Positions 35,022-44,014 of a stretch of 64,000 nucleotides of DNA are shown one piece after another. Numbering within the stretch: position 1 is the first letter of the stretch; every line of letters begins with the position of its first letter. Source of the stretch: JBBRVW01 sp038246545 (GTDB lineage: Bacteria; Actinomycetota; Actinomycetes; JACCUZ01); NCBI GenBank assembly GCA_038246545.1, contig JBBRVW010000009.1, forward strand, positions 44,713 through 108,712. The letters run 5' to 3'. The notes beneath the pieces were generated by a model. It did not search any database, was not told where the DNA came from, and saw only the letters and a program-made list of their open reading frames with translations. Both the position numbers and the translations under genes were made by a program.

Positions 35022-35924
35022 GTGACCTCCACCCCCTCGGTCGACGACCGACCCGCCCGGCTGTCCGTCGGGATCGTCGGCGCTGGCCGCGTCGGAGTCG
35101 TGCTCGGCGCCGCGCTCGTGCAGGCCGGCCACCGGGTCGTCGCGGTGTCGGGCGTCTCCGACGCGTCCCGTCGGCGGGCCGAGGCGCTGCTGCCCGGCGT
35201 ACCCGTGCTGCCGCCCACGGAGGTGCTCGCTGCCGCCGAGCTCGCACTGCTGACCGTCCCCGATGACGTTCTCCCCGTGCTCGTCGAGGGGCTGGCCGCG
35301 GCCGACGAGGTCCGGGCGGGGCAGCTCGTCGTGCACACGAGCGGCCGCTACGGCACGGCCGTGCTCGACCCGGTGACCCGGCTCGGCGCCCTGCCGCTGG
35401 CGCTGCACCCGGCGATGACGTTCACGGGCCGCGCGGAAGACCTCGACCGGCTGGCCGGCGCCTGCTTCGGGGTGACCGCCCCCGACCCTCTGCGGCCGAT
35501 CGCCGAGGTGCTGGTCGTGGAGATGGGTGGCGACCCGCAGTGGGTCGAGGAGGACGCCCGGCCGCTCTACCACGCGGCCCTCGCCGGCGGTGCGAACCAC
35601 CTGGCCACCCTCGTCAACGAGTCGGTGGACCTGCTGCGCCGCTGCGGCGTCGCCGAGCCGGAACGCCTCTTGGCGCCGCTGCTCGGCGCCTCCCTCGACA
35701 ACGCGCTGCGGTCCGGTGACTCGGCACTCACGGGACCCGTCGCCCGCGGTGACGCGGGCACGGTCGCCGCCCACGTCGCCGTCCTGCGCGAGGTCTCGCC
35801 GGACACCGCGGCGGCGTACGTCGCCATGGCCCGGCTCACCGCCGACCGCGCCCTTGCGGCCGGCCTCCTCAAGCCCGAGGCGGCCGAGGCCCTGCTCGAC
35901 GCACTCGCCGGAGGCATCTCGTGA
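35022..35924 (+). CDS. Rossmann-like and DUF2520 domain-containing protein
   Basis: 300 residues. An N-terminal NAD(P)-binding domain (SVGIVGAGRVGVVLGAAL) is followed by the DUF2520 domain with LALHPAMTFTG and the ALAGGANHLATLVNESVDLL helix. It resembles F420-dependent NADP reductases and ketopantoate-type dehydrogenases. Members lie directly before panC in most actinobacteria, so a role in pantothenate synthesis, perhaps as ketopantoate reductase, is a common suggestion but is not shown here. Its stop overlaps the panC start (GTGA). Confidence 0.92.
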   Translation: MTSTPSVDDRPARLSVGIVGAGRVGVVLGAALVQAGHRVVAVSGVSDASRRRAEALLPGVPVLPPTEVLAAAELALLTVPDDVLPVLVEGLAAADEVRAGQLVVHTSGRYGTAVLDPVTRLGALPLALHPAMTFTGRAEDLDRLAGACFGVTAPDPLRPIAEVLVVEMGGDPQWVEEDARPLYHAALAGGANHLATLVNESVDLLRRCGVAEPERLLAPLLGASLDNALRSGDSALTGPVARGDAGTVAAHVAVLREVSPDTAAAYVAMARLTADRALAAGLLKPEAAEALLDALAGGIS

Positions 35925-36778
35925 GCACCCAGCTCGTGCACACGCGGACCGACCTGCGCGCCGCCATCGACGACCTCGGCGGACCCGGCGGCGACGTCGG
36001 CGTAGTCATGACGATGGGTGCCCTGCACGACGGGCACCGCGAGCTGGTGCACGTGGCCCGGGCCCGCTGCGCCGTTGTGGTCGTGACGGTGTTCCTCAAC
36101 CCGTTGCAGTTCGCACCGACCGAGGACCTGTCCCGCTACCCGAAGACGCTGGAGTCCGACGTCGCCCTGTGCGAGGCCGAGGGGGTCGACGTCGTCTTCG
36201 CGCCGTCCGCAGACGAGGTGTACCCGGCCGGCCGGCCGCAGGTGCAGGTGCACGCCGGGCCGCTCGGCGACCTCCTCGAAGGAGCCTCGCGACCGGGGCA
36301 CTTCGACGGCGTCCTCACCGTCGTCGCCAAGCTGCTCAACCTCACCCAGCCGGACGTCGCCTACTTCGGCCAGAAGGACGCGCAGCAGCTGCTGCTCATC
36401 GCGCGGATGGTGCAGGACCTCAACTTCCCGGTGGAGGTGGACGCAGTCCCGACGGTGCGCGACCCTGACGGGCTGGCGCTGTCGTCACGCAACACCTACC
36501 TGACCGACAGCGACCGGCTCGCGGCGCTGTCGTTGTCCCGGGCGCTGTTCGCCGGCGTCGCCGAGGAGGCCACCGGTGCCGACGCCGTACGTCGCGCCGC
36601 GCACGCTGTGCTCGACGCAGAGCCGTCGACAGCCCTCGACTACCTCGCCCTGGTCGACCCGATGACGCTGGCGGAGGTCGACGACGAGGCGCAGGGTGGC
36701 GCCCTGCTCGCGGTCGCGGCGCGCGTCGGCACGACCCGGCTCATCGACAACGTGCCGGTCACGCTGCGGGACCGTTGA
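35921..36778 (+). CDS. panC: pantothenate synthetase (pantoate-beta-alanine ligase)
   Basis: 285 residues. The adenylation motif MTMGALHDGH is at 30-39, followed by VFLNPLQFAPTEDLSRYP, FGQKDAQQLLLI and LALSSRNTYL. It joins pantoate and beta-alanine with ATP to make pantothenate. It overlaps the DUF2520 gene by four bases and coaX by one. The usual panD for beta-alanine is not in this operon, so that gene must lie elsewhere or be missing. Confidence 0.97.
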   Translation: MSTQLVHTRTDLRAAIDDLGGPGGDVGVVMTMGALHDGHRELVHVARARCAVVVVTVFLNPLQFAPTEDLSRYPKTLESDVALCEAEGVDVVFAPSADEVYPAGRPQVQVHAGPLGDLLEGASRPGHFDGVLTVVAKLLNLTQPDVAYFGQKDAQQLLLIARMVQDLNFPVEVDAVPTVRDPDGLALSSRNTYLTDSDRLAALSLSRALFAGVAEEATGADAVRRAAHAVLDAEPSTALDYLALVDPMTLAEVDDEAQGGALLAVAARVGTTRLIDNVPVTLRDR

Positions 36779-37575
36779 TGCTGCTCGCCATCGACGTGGG
36801 CAACACCCACACGGTGCTCGGCCTCTTCGACGGCGACGACCTGGTCGAGCACTGGCGGATCGCCACCGAGGCGCACCGAACGGCCGACGAGATCGCGGTG
36901 GTCCTGCGCGGTCTGCTCGCCCAGCACCCGGGGCCGCTCGGTCCCGACGAGGTGGTCGACGGCGTCGCCCTCTGCTCGACGGTGCCCTCGGTGCTGCACG
37001 AGATGCGCGACATGCTGCGGCGGTACTACGGCGACGTGCCCGCCGTCGTCGTCGAGCCCGGCGTGCGGACCGGGGTGCCGGTGCTCACCGACAACCCCAA
37101 GGAGGTCGGCACCGACCGCATCGTCAACGCGCTGGCGGCCGTCGAGCTGTACGGCGGCCCGGCGATCGTCGTCGACTTCGGCACGGCCACGACGTTCGAC
37201 GCGGTGTCGGCCAGGGGCGAGTACCTCGGCGGGGCGATCGCGCCGGGAATCGAGATCTCGGTCGAGGCTCTGGGAAGCCGAGGTGCTCAGCTGCGCCGGG
37301 TCGAGCTGAGCCGGCCGCGTTCGGTCATCGGCCGGTCGACCGTCGAGGCGCTGCAGTCGGGCATCCTCTACGGCTTCGCCGGCCAGGTCGACGGTGTGGT
37401 CGCACGGATGGCCACCGCGATCGTCGGCGAGGACGGCGACCCCGGGGAGGTCACCGTGATCGCCACCGGCGGGCTGGCGCCGCTCGTGCTCGAGGACGCC
37501 GCCGTCCTCGACGTGCACGAGCCCTGGCTGACCCTGATCGGCCTGCGCCTCGTCTTCGAGCGCAACCAGCCCTGA
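36778..37575 (+). CDS. coaX: type III pantothenate kinase
   Basis: 265 residues of the ASKHA fold: the phosphate-binding LLAIDVGNTHT at the N-terminus, the central GTDRIVNALAA and VDFGTATTFDAVS, and GGAIAPGIE. It phosphorylates pantothenate, the first step to coenzyme A, and needs a monovalent cation. The ATG overlaps the panC TGA by one base (TGATG), so panC and coaX are coupled and supply successive reactions. Confidence 0.96.
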   Translation: MLLAIDVGNTHTVLGLFDGDDLVEHWRIATEAHRTADEIAVVLRGLLAQHPGPLGPDEVVDGVALCSTVPSVLHEMRDMLRRYYGDVPAVVVEPGVRTGVPVLTDNPKEVGTDRIVNALAAVELYGGPAIVVDFGTATTFDAVSARGEYLGGAIAPGIEISVEALGSRGAQLRRVELSRPRSVIGRSTVEALQSGILYGFAGQVDGVVARMATAIVGEDGDPGEVTVIATGGLAPLVLEDAAVLDVHEPWLTLIGLRLVFERNQP

Positions 37576-37597
37576 CCCCGCGTACGGCCGACCCACC

Positions 37598-37685
37598 CGA
37601 GTTGATCACGCATGCGTGGTCAACTCGTACCTACCGCGGCTTGCAAGCCGCGGACAGCCCCCAATGATCACGCAAGCGTGATCAT
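37598..37685. repeat. double-hairpin intergenic repeat, copy C
   Basis: The first palindrome spans 37598-37627 (CGAGTTGATCACGCA and its partner, one mismatch). The centre is an exact 20-bp palindrome CCGCGGCTTGCAAGCCGCGG at 37634-37653. The second stem is ATGATCACGC (37664-37673) with GCGTGATCAT (37676-37685). It fills most of the gap between coaX and lysS. Confidence 0.85.
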
Positions 37686-37723
37686 GTCGTGGACGCCGTT
37701 GAGGGCTCGGTAGCCTGGGGCGT

Positions 37724-39286
37724 GTGAGCGAGCCCAGCCCGAGCGACCCGACGGACGAGCCGGTCACGAGCGACCCGACGGGCGAGCAGGTCCGTGCCGA
37801 CGTGACGGCCGACCAGCCCGAGCAGATGCGGGTCCGGCGGGAGAAGCTCGACCGGATGCGCGAGCGCGGCGTCGACCCCTACCCGGTGTGGTTCCCGCGC
37901 ACGACGACGCTGGCCGACCTCCGCGCCGCCCACCCCGACCTCGAGCCGGACCAGCACTCCGGCGCGCGGGTCGGCGTCGCCGGCCGGGTCGTGCTCTCGC
38001 GCACCGGCGGCAAGCTCTGCTTCGCGACGCTGCGCGACGGCACCGGCGAGCTCCAGGCGATGGTGTCGCTCGACGGGGTCGGCGACGCCGCGCTCACCGC
38101 GTGGAAGTCCGACGTCGACCTGGGCGACTACGTCGGCATCGAGGGCGAGGTGATCAGCTCGCGGCGCGGGGAGCTCTCGGTACAGGCCGAGAGCTGGACG
38201 ATGCTCGCCAAGGCCCTGCGCCCGCTGCCCGACAAGCACAAGGGGCTCACCGACCCGGAGGCCCGGGTCCGGTTGCGCTACGTCGACCTCGCCGTCAACG
38301 CCCACTCCCGGCAGATGGTGCGCAACCGCGCCACCGTCCTGCGCTCGGTGCGCGACACCCTGCACCGCCGCGACTTCCTCGAGGTCGAGACCCCGCTGCT
38401 GCAGCCGCTGCACGGTGGAGCCGCGGCCCGGCCGTTCCGCACCCACCTCAACGCGTTCGACCAGCCGATGTACCTGCGCATCGCGATCGAGCTCTACCTC
38501 AAGCGGCTGGTCGTCGGCGGCCTCGACCGGGTCTACGAGATCGGCCGCAACTTCCGCAACGAGGGCGTCGACTCCACCCACAGCCCCGAGTTCACGATGC
38601 TCGAGGTCTACGAGGCCTACGGCGACTACGGCACGATGGCCGAGCTCACGAAGGAGATCGTCGTCGACGCGGCGCGGGCCCTCGGCTCGACGGTGGTGCC
38701 CGACGGTCGCGGCGGCGAGATCGACCTCGAGGGGGAGTGGCGGCACCTGCCGATCCTCGAGGCGGTGTCCGACGCGGTCGGCCAGGAGGTCGACGTGGAG
38801 ACCCCCGTCGAGGTGCTCCGCAAGCTGGCCGGCTCGCACGACGTCGCCCTGCAGCCGGCCTGGGACGCCGCCGAGGTGCTCGTCGAGCTCTACGAGCAGC
38901 TGGTCGAGGACCACCTGCTGCAGCCGACGTTCGTCACCGACTACCCGGCAGCGGTCAAGCCGCTGGCCAAGCCGCACCGGTCGAAGCCGGGCCTGGTCGA
39001 GGCGTGGGACCTCATCATCGGCGGTGTCGAGCTGGCGCCGGCGTACTCCGAGCTCAACGACCCGGTCGAGCAGCGGCGGCGGCTCGTCGAGCAGTCGCTC
39101 AAGGCCGCAGGCGGCGATCCCGAGGCGATGCACCTCGACGAGGACTTCCTCCGGGCGATGGAGTTCGGCATGCCGCCGCAGGGCGGGATGGGCCTGGGCA
39201 TCGACCGGCTGATCCGGCTGCTCACGGGAGTCCCGTCGCTGCGGGACACCATCGCGTTCCCGCTGCTCAAGCCCGAAGGGATCTGA
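37724..39286 (+). CDS. lysS: lysine-tRNA ligase, class II
   Basis: 520 residues. An OB-fold anticodon-binding domain (about 75-190, VAGRVVLSRTGGKLCFATLR) precedes the class II core: motif 1 around FLEVETPLL, motif 2 RNFRNEGVDSTHSPEFTMLE and motif 3 GMGLGIDRLIRLL. It charges tRNA(Lys). A 30-residue acidic, Thr/Asp-rich N-terminal extension is typical of actinobacteria. The segment HGGAAARPFRTHLNAFD is the family's usual lysine-binding region. The GTG start lies shortly after repeat copy C. Confidence 0.97.
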   Translation: MSEPSPSDPTDEPVTSDPTGEQVRADVTADQPEQMRVRREKLDRMRERGVDPYPVWFPRTTTLADLRAAHPDLEPDQHSGARVGVAGRVVLSRTGGKLCFATLRDGTGELQAMVSLDGVGDAALTAWKSDVDLGDYVGIEGEVISSRRGELSVQAESWTMLAKALRPLPDKHKGLTDPEARVRLRYVDLAVNAHSRQMVRNRATVLRSVRDTLHRRDFLEVETPLLQPLHGGAAARPFRTHLNAFDQPMYLRIAIELYLKRLVVGGLDRVYEIGRNFRNEGVDSTHSPEFTMLEVYEAYGDYGTMAELTKEIVVDAARALGSTVVPDGRGGEIDLEGEWRHLPILEAVSDAVGQEVDVETPVEVLRKLAGSHDVALQPAWDAAEVLVELYEQLVEDHLLQPTFVTDYPAAVKPLAKPHRSKPGLVEAWDLIIGGVELAPAYSELNDPVEQRRRLVEQSLKAAGGDPEAMHLDEDFLRAMEFGMPPQGGMGLGIDRLIRLLTGVPSLRDTIAFPLLKPEGI

Positions 39287-39287
39287 C

Positions 39288-39407
39288 ATGTCGGTGCTCG
39301 CCGCGCTGCTTCCGCCGGTCGTCGTGTGCGCCGCCTTCATCGCGATCGCGCTCGGGGTGAAGCGGTACGCCGAGCGTGAGGAACGCGACGACCGCGGACC
39401 GCGCTGA
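39288..39407 (+). CDS. small single-pass membrane protein, 39 residues
   Basis: The ATG is one base after the lysS stop, so translation is coupled. The product has one hydrophobic helix (residues 4-24) and a charged tail KRYAEREERDDRGPR, suggesting an N-out or N-in anchor with a cytoplasmic basic-acidic tail. A similar small membrane gene often sits between lysS and lsr2 in actinobacteria. No function is known. Confidence 0.65.
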   Translation: MSVLAALLPPVVVCAAFIAIALGVKRYAEREERDDRGPR

Positions 39408-39415
39408 GTGCACTA

Positions 39416-39494
39416 TTGCATTTCGCTGCAATGCCCCGAGTAATGCGCGACTGGCGGGTTGCATTTCGTGGTGACTGGTCGTCCGGGCTATTCT
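39416..39494 (+). promoter_or_regulatory. AT-richer promoter region of lsr2 with repeated TTGCATTTCG
   Basis: The ten-base word TTGCATTTCG occurs at 39416-39425 and 39459-39468, 43 bases apart (about four helix turns). A good -10 element TATTCT is at 39489-39494. The region is clearly less GC-rich than its surroundings, as expected if Lsr2 binds its own promoter. Confidence 0.5.
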
Positions 39495-39542
39495 CGGCAG
39501 CGATATCGCTTGTCACTCCCGAGCCCTTGGAGAAATGCGCCC

Positions 39543-39872
39543 ATGGCCCAGAAAGTGCAGGTCATCCTGGTCGACGACATGGACGGCGGCGCCGCCGACG
39601 AGACCGTGTCCTTCTCGCTGGACGGGGTATCCTACGAGATCGATCTGAGCACCAAGAACGCCGCCGCATTCCGCGACTCGCTCGCGCAGTACGCCGGTCT
39701 GGCCCGCCGGGTCGGTGGCCGCTCCGCGGCCGGTCGCGGCACCTCGCGGCGCAAGAGCGGTGACAACAAGACCGCCCAGATCCGCGAGTGGGCCCGCGCC
39801 AACGGCCATCCGGTCAACGAGCGAGGCCGCATCCCGGGCACCGTCGTCGAGGCCTACGACAAGGCCCACTGA
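39543..39872 (+). CDS. lsr2: Lsr2 family nucleoid-associated protein
   Basis: 109 residues: the N-terminal oligomerisation domain (AQKVQVILVDDMDGGAADET, FSLDGVSYEIDLS) and the C-terminal DNA-binding domain with IREWARANGHPV and the AT-hook-like RGR at 94-96. Lsr2 bridges AT-rich DNA and silences acquired genes, the actinobacterial counterpart of H-NS. GGAG ten bases before the ATG is its ribosome site. The promoter region carries repeated AT-rich words, which fits autoregulation. Confidence 0.96.
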   Translation: MAQKVQVILVDDMDGGAADETVSFSLDGVSYEIDLSTKNAAAFRDSLAQYAGLARRVGGRSAAGRGTSRRKSGDNKTAQIREWARANGHPVNERGRIPGTVVEAYDKAH

Positions 39873-39896
39873 CCCGGCGACCGGGCACGGCACGCC

Positions 39897-39935
39897 CGAG
39901 GGGCCGGCACCGCGTGCAGCGGTGCCGGCCCCTCG
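39897..39935. terminator. perfect 17-bp hairpin terminator
   Basis: CGAGGGGCCGGCACCGC (39897-39913) pairs exactly with 39919-39935 over the five-base loop GTGCA. It lies between the convergent lsr2 and glycosyltransferase genes and can end transcription in both directions. Confidence 0.75.
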
Positions 39936-39945
39936 TCGGTCCGGG

Positions 39946-41994
39946 TCAGGTGGTCGACGCCGCCGAGGTCGCGCCGCTCAGGTCGTAGACGGTGGTGCCG
40001 CCCACGGTCTGGGCGGTGAACGTGGCCGCCACCCAGGACGCGATCTCCGTCGACGCCGACGAGCCGCCGTTCTGGCCGCCGGCGCTGCCGCTGCCGATGA
40101 AGTAGTGGATCTTCCCGGCGGAGACGTCGGCCTGGAACTCCGCCAGCGTCGGTGACGGGTCGCTGCCGTTGAACCCGCCGATGGCCATCACGGGCAGTCC
40201 CGTCGCCAGCTGGTAGCCGGACGCGTTGTTGGAACCCACCGCGGCCGCGACCCAGGTGTAGGAGGACGAGCCGGCCTCCAGCAGCGCGACCATCTCGGCG
40301 CTCGCGGTCGAGCCGCCGAGCAGGCCGCCCGCGCCACCGGTCCCACCCGTACCACCGGTGCCGCCGCCGCCCGTCAGGCCCTGCGGCGCCGTCCCGGTGC
40401 CGTCGGGCAGCGCCCCGGTCGGCGGGGTGCCGCCGACGCCGCCGCGCGCGCCCCCCGGGCCGCCGCGGCCCTGGACACCTGCGCCTGCCACCGCGGGTCC
40501 GGCCGTGGGGATCGAGCCGGTGTGCGGCTGGCTCGCGGTCTGCACGGCGTACGCCGCCGGGCCGGCCAGTGAGACGACGAGGGCGAGCCCGGCCACCGAG
40601 GCCACTGCCCGCCCCGGTAGCAGCGTCACCGCGGCCAGTGCGAGCGCGGTGAGCAGCCCGACGACGAGCACCGTCGGGGCGAGCCACGGCATGAAGTCGC
40701 CGCTGCGGCGCAGCAGGACGAAAGCCCAGGCGGCGGTGACGGCGACGGTCAGGGCGAGCGCGGCGCCGGCGACCGGGTGCTCACGGCGTCGCCAGAGGAC
40801 GGTTGCGCCGATTCCCACCACGGCACCGATCGCCGGTGCGAGGGCGACGGTGTAGTAGGCGTGGAAGATCCCCTGCATGAAGCTGAAGACCAGGGTGGTG
40901 ACGACCAGCCAGCCGCCCCAGAGCAGCAGCGAGGCACGCGGCCGGTCCGAGCGGGGGCTGCGCGCGGCGACGACCAGACCGGCGACCAGCAGCAGCAGGG
41001 CGGCCGGCAGCAGCCACGACACCTGTCCGCCGATCTCGGCGTCGAACATCCGGGTCCAACCGGTCGCACCCCACATGCTGGTGCCGCCCGTGACGCTCCC
41101 GGTCTCGTCACCGGTGAGCCGGCCGAGCCCGTTGTAGCCGAACAGCAGCTCGAGAATGCTGTTGGACTAGGACCCGCCGATGTAGGGCCGCATCGACGCC
41201 GGCACCAGCTCGACGACCGCGATCCACCACCCCGCGGCCGCCACCAGCGCCAGACCGGCGACGAGAAGCGACCTGATCCGCGTGCGCAACGGGCTGGGCG
41301 CGGCGACGAGCTAGACCAGGGCGAGGGCCGGGACCACCAGCAGGGCCTGCAGCATCTTCGACAGGAATCCAAGGCCGACGAGGGCGCCCGCGAGCGCCAG
41401 CCACCGCGTGCTGGCCGTCTCGGTCGCGCGCACCGTGGCGTACGCCGCTCCGACCATGGCCAGCACCAGCAGGGCGTCGGGGTTGTTGAAGCGGAACATC
41501 AGCACCGCGACCGGCGTCAGGGCGGTGACGGCCCCGGCGATCAGTGCGGCCGGGTGACCGTGCCAGCGCCGCACGGTGGCGTGCAGAAGCCCGACCGTCG
41601 CGACGCCCATCAGGGCCTGGGGTACGAGGATGCTCCACGCATTGAGGCCGAACATCCGCACCGACAGGGCCATCACCCACAGCGACGCCGGGGTCTTGTC
41701 GACCGTGATCGAGCTCGCCGCGTCGGAGGAGCCGTAGAAGAACGCCTTCCAGCTCACCGAGCCGGCCTGCGCCGCGGCCGAGTAGAACGAGTTGCCCCAG
41801 CCGGAGGCGCCGAGGCCCCACAGGTAGAGGACGGCGGTCGCAGCGAGCAGCCCGAGCAGAGCCGGCCGCGCCCACGTCGGATCGGGCTCGGGGCCGCGCA
41901 CCAGCCGCCGACCGACGGAGGGCCGGCCGGTTCGGGTCGTGGCCGGCGGCTGGGCCGTGGTGGCTGCGGTCGGCGGTGCGACGAGGGTCGTCAT
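39946..41994 (-). pseudogene. GT39-type membrane glycosyltransferase interrupted by two in-frame TAG codons
   Basis: In one reading frame the gene encodes a 682-residue protein of the YkcB/ArnT-like GT39 family: the N-terminal GNSFYSAAAQAGSVSWKAFF and ITVDKTPASLW motifs, about ten helices, a Gly-rich insert and a C-terminal extracytoplasmic domain (YQLATGLPVMAIGGFNGSDP). TAG codons interrupt it at 41311-41313 (after LVVPALALV) and 41167-41169 (after RPYIGGS, where relatives have a Gln-like residue). Sequence between and after them is normal and in frame. It should use a polyprenyl-phosphate sugar, perhaps from the divergent GT2. GGAGA seven bases before ATG supports the start. Confidence 0.85.
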
Positions 41995-42211
41995 GGCGGA
42001 GTCTCCGTGGGGTTCGCGTCGGACGTGTCGTGAAGGACTGTCGGGCCCGACCCTGTGAGGTCGCTGCCCGGTGACTGCACGACCCGTCGGAGTACGGCGA
42101 CCCGCGACCGGCGATGCGGGCCGACCGATGGCTGACGCGCAGTCAGGTCACAGCAGGCATACAGCCACGGGCCCGAGAGTCACCGCAGACCTGCCAGCCG
42201 CCAGGCCCGTC

Positions 42212-42236
42212 CGACACCCGGTGCGACCGGGTGTCG
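42212..42236 (+). promoter_or_regulatory. leader hairpin before the single-pass membrane protein gene
   Basis: CGACACCCGG (42212-42221) pairs exactly with CCGGGTGTCG (42227-42236) over TGCGA, 29 bases ahead of the start codon. It could be a leader structure or an operator in the divergent promoter region. Confidence 0.35.
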
Positions 42237-42265
42237 GTCGAGCACCTACCTCCCGGGAGATCACT

Positions 42266-42757
42266 GTGACCACGACCCACGACACCGCGTCGCAGCCGAC
42301 GGCGGAGCTGCCGCCGTTCGTCCTCGTGCCCGACGCGGCCGCTGCCGCCGGCGCCGCCCGCACCGATGCTCCGGGCCACGGCCTGGTCGGGACGCCGCCG
42401 CCGACGGTCGAGGAGGCCGGCCGGCCCCGGCGCTGGAGCACCGGGCACACCGTCGCGGCCGCCGTCGTGGCGGTGGGCGTGCTCGCGTCCGGTGGCGTCG
42501 CCGTCGCCGCCCGCGGCGGCGGGACCGGGAGCGTCCCCGGGGCGCCCGGCGGGGTGGCCCCCGGCTTCGGCCGGCCGAACCAGCAGGTCCCGGGTCGTCA
42601 GCTGCCGGGTGGTCAGCTGCCGGGTGGTCAGCTCGGCGGCCCCTTCGGTGACGACCACGATGACGACGGCGGGCGCTCCGGCAGCCAGCCGCCCGGCTCG
42701 ACCACCGACGGCACTGACGGGACCACCGGCACGACGACGGGCAGCGTGACGACGTGA
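42266..42757 (+). CDS. single-pass membrane protein with Gly/Pro/Gln-rich tail
   Basis: 163 residues. A Pro/Ala-rich cytoplasmic segment is followed by one helix (about 70-90, HTVAAAVVAVGVLASGGVAV) and an extracytoplasmic low-complexity tail with three related QLPGG units and an acidic HDDDGG stretch. GGGAG six bases before the GTG supports the start. It lies between two glycosyltransferase genes and overlaps the next by four bases, so it is probably an accessory of that system. No family recognised. Confidence 0.6.
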   Translation: MTTTHDTASQPTAELPPFVLVPDAAAAAGAARTDAPGHGLVGTPPPTVEEAGRPRRWSTGHTVAAAVVAVGVLASGGVAVAARGGGTGSVPGAPGGVAPGFGRPNQQVPGRQLPGGQLPGGQLGGPFGDDHDDDGGRSGSQPPGSTTDGTDGTTGTTTGSVTT

Positions 42758-43983
42758 CCGACCTCGCCCAGGCGCCGCGGCTCGCGCGGTCGCCGGTCGC
42801 CGCACCACCGGTGCTGGACGTCGTCGTGCCCGTCCACAACGAGGAGGCCGACCTCGCCCGCAGCGTGCGACGGCTGCACGAGCACCTGTCCGCGAGCCTG
42901 CCGTACTCGTTCCGCATCACGGTGGCCGACAACGCCAGCACCGACGCGACGTTCGACATCGCCACGGACCTGGCCGCAGAGCTGGCGGACGTGCGGGTCG
43001 TGCACCTCCGGCAGAAGGGCCGTGGCCGCGCCCTGCGCGACGTGTGGTCGAGGTCCGACGCACAGGTCCTCGCCTACCTGGACGTCGACCTCTCGACCGA
43101 TCTGTCCGCGCTGCTGCCGCTCGTGGCCTCGCTCGTGTCGGGCCACTCGGACATCGCGATCGGCACCCGACTGCACCGTGGCTCGCGTGTCGTGCGCGGC
43201 GCGAAGCGCGAGGTCATCTCGAGGGGCTACAACCTGCTCCTGCGCGGCACGCTGGCCGCCCGGTTCAGCGACGCGCAGTGCGGCTTCAAGGCGATCCGGC
43301 GCGAGGTGGCCGAGCACCTCCTCCCGCTGGTGGAGGACACCGGCTGGTTCTTCGACACCGAGCTGCTGGTGCTCGCTGAGCGCAGCGGCCTGCGGATCCA
43401 CGAGGTGCCGGTGGACTGGGTCGACGACCCGGACAGCCGGGTCGACGTGCTGGCCACCGCGGTGGCCGACCTGTGGGGCATCGCGCGCGTCGGTCGGGCC
43501 CTCGCGGCGGGACGGCTGCCGCTGCACACGGTGCGGTCCCAGCTCGGCCGGGCGCCACTCGCCCCGCCGGCCGACGTCCCCGCGCCGCTGACCCGCCAGC
43601 TCGTGCGGTTCGCTGCGATCGGTGTCGTGAGCACGCTGGCCTACCTCGCGCTGTTCCTCGCCGCCCGTCCCGGCCTCGGGGCACAGGCGGCGAACTTCGT
43701 CGCGCTGCTCCTGACGGCCGTCGGCAACACGGCGGCCAACCGGCGCCTGACGTTCGGCGTACGTGGCGGCGACCGACGAGGCCGGCACCACGCGGGCGGC
43801 CTCGCGGTCCTCGGGCTCGGCCTCCTGCTCACCAGCGGCTCGCTCGCCGCCCTGCACGCCTGGTCGGACCCGTCCCGTGCGGTCGAGCTGGCCGCGCTCG
43901 TGGCGGCCAACCTGGCGGCGACGCTGCTGCGCTTCCTGCTGCTGCGGCGCTGGGTCTTCGCCCGCCGTCCGGCGGCCGCCTGA
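42754..43983 (+). CDS. bifunctional GT2 glycosyltransferase / GtrA-like membrane protein
   Basis: 409 residues. The N-terminal GT2 domain carries VVVPVHNEEADLARSV, ADNASTDATFDIA, the DxD motif in LDVDLSTDL and the dolichol-phosphate-mannose-synthase-like AQCGFKAIRREV. A C-terminal GtrA domain with four helices begins near residue 280 (TRQLVRFAAIGVVSTLAYLAL). It probably makes a polyprenyl-phosphate-linked sugar and helps move it across the membrane for the GT39-type enzyme encoded divergently (compare Bacillus YkcC/YkcB). The GTG overlaps the previous stop. Confidence 0.92.
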   Translation: MTDLAQAPRLARSPVAAPPVLDVVVPVHNEEADLARSVRRLHEHLSASLPYSFRITVADNASTDATFDIATDLAAELADVRVVHLRQKGRGRALRDVWSRSDAQVLAYLDVDLSTDLSALLPLVASLVSGHSDIAIGTRLHRGSRVVRGAKREVISRGYNLLLRGTLAARFSDAQCGFKAIRREVAEHLLPLVEDTGWFFDTELLVLAERSGLRIHEVPVDWVDDPDSRVDVLATAVADLWGIARVGRALAAGRLPLHTVRSQLGRAPLAPPADVPAPLTRQLVRFAAIGVVSTLAYLALFLAARPGLGAQAANFVALLLTAVGNTAANRRLTFGVRGGDRRGRHHAGGLAVLGLGLLLTSGSLAALHAWSDPSRAVELAALVAANLAATLLRFLLLRRWVFARRPAAA

Positions 43984-44014
43984 CCGCGGTCGTCCTCCTG
44001 CCCGGGCCGGAACC

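Noticed and set aside
37682..39340. Long minus-strand open frame opposite lysS
   Set aside because: Same shadow effect; no family motif, whereas the plus strand encodes a complete lysyl-tRNA synthetase.
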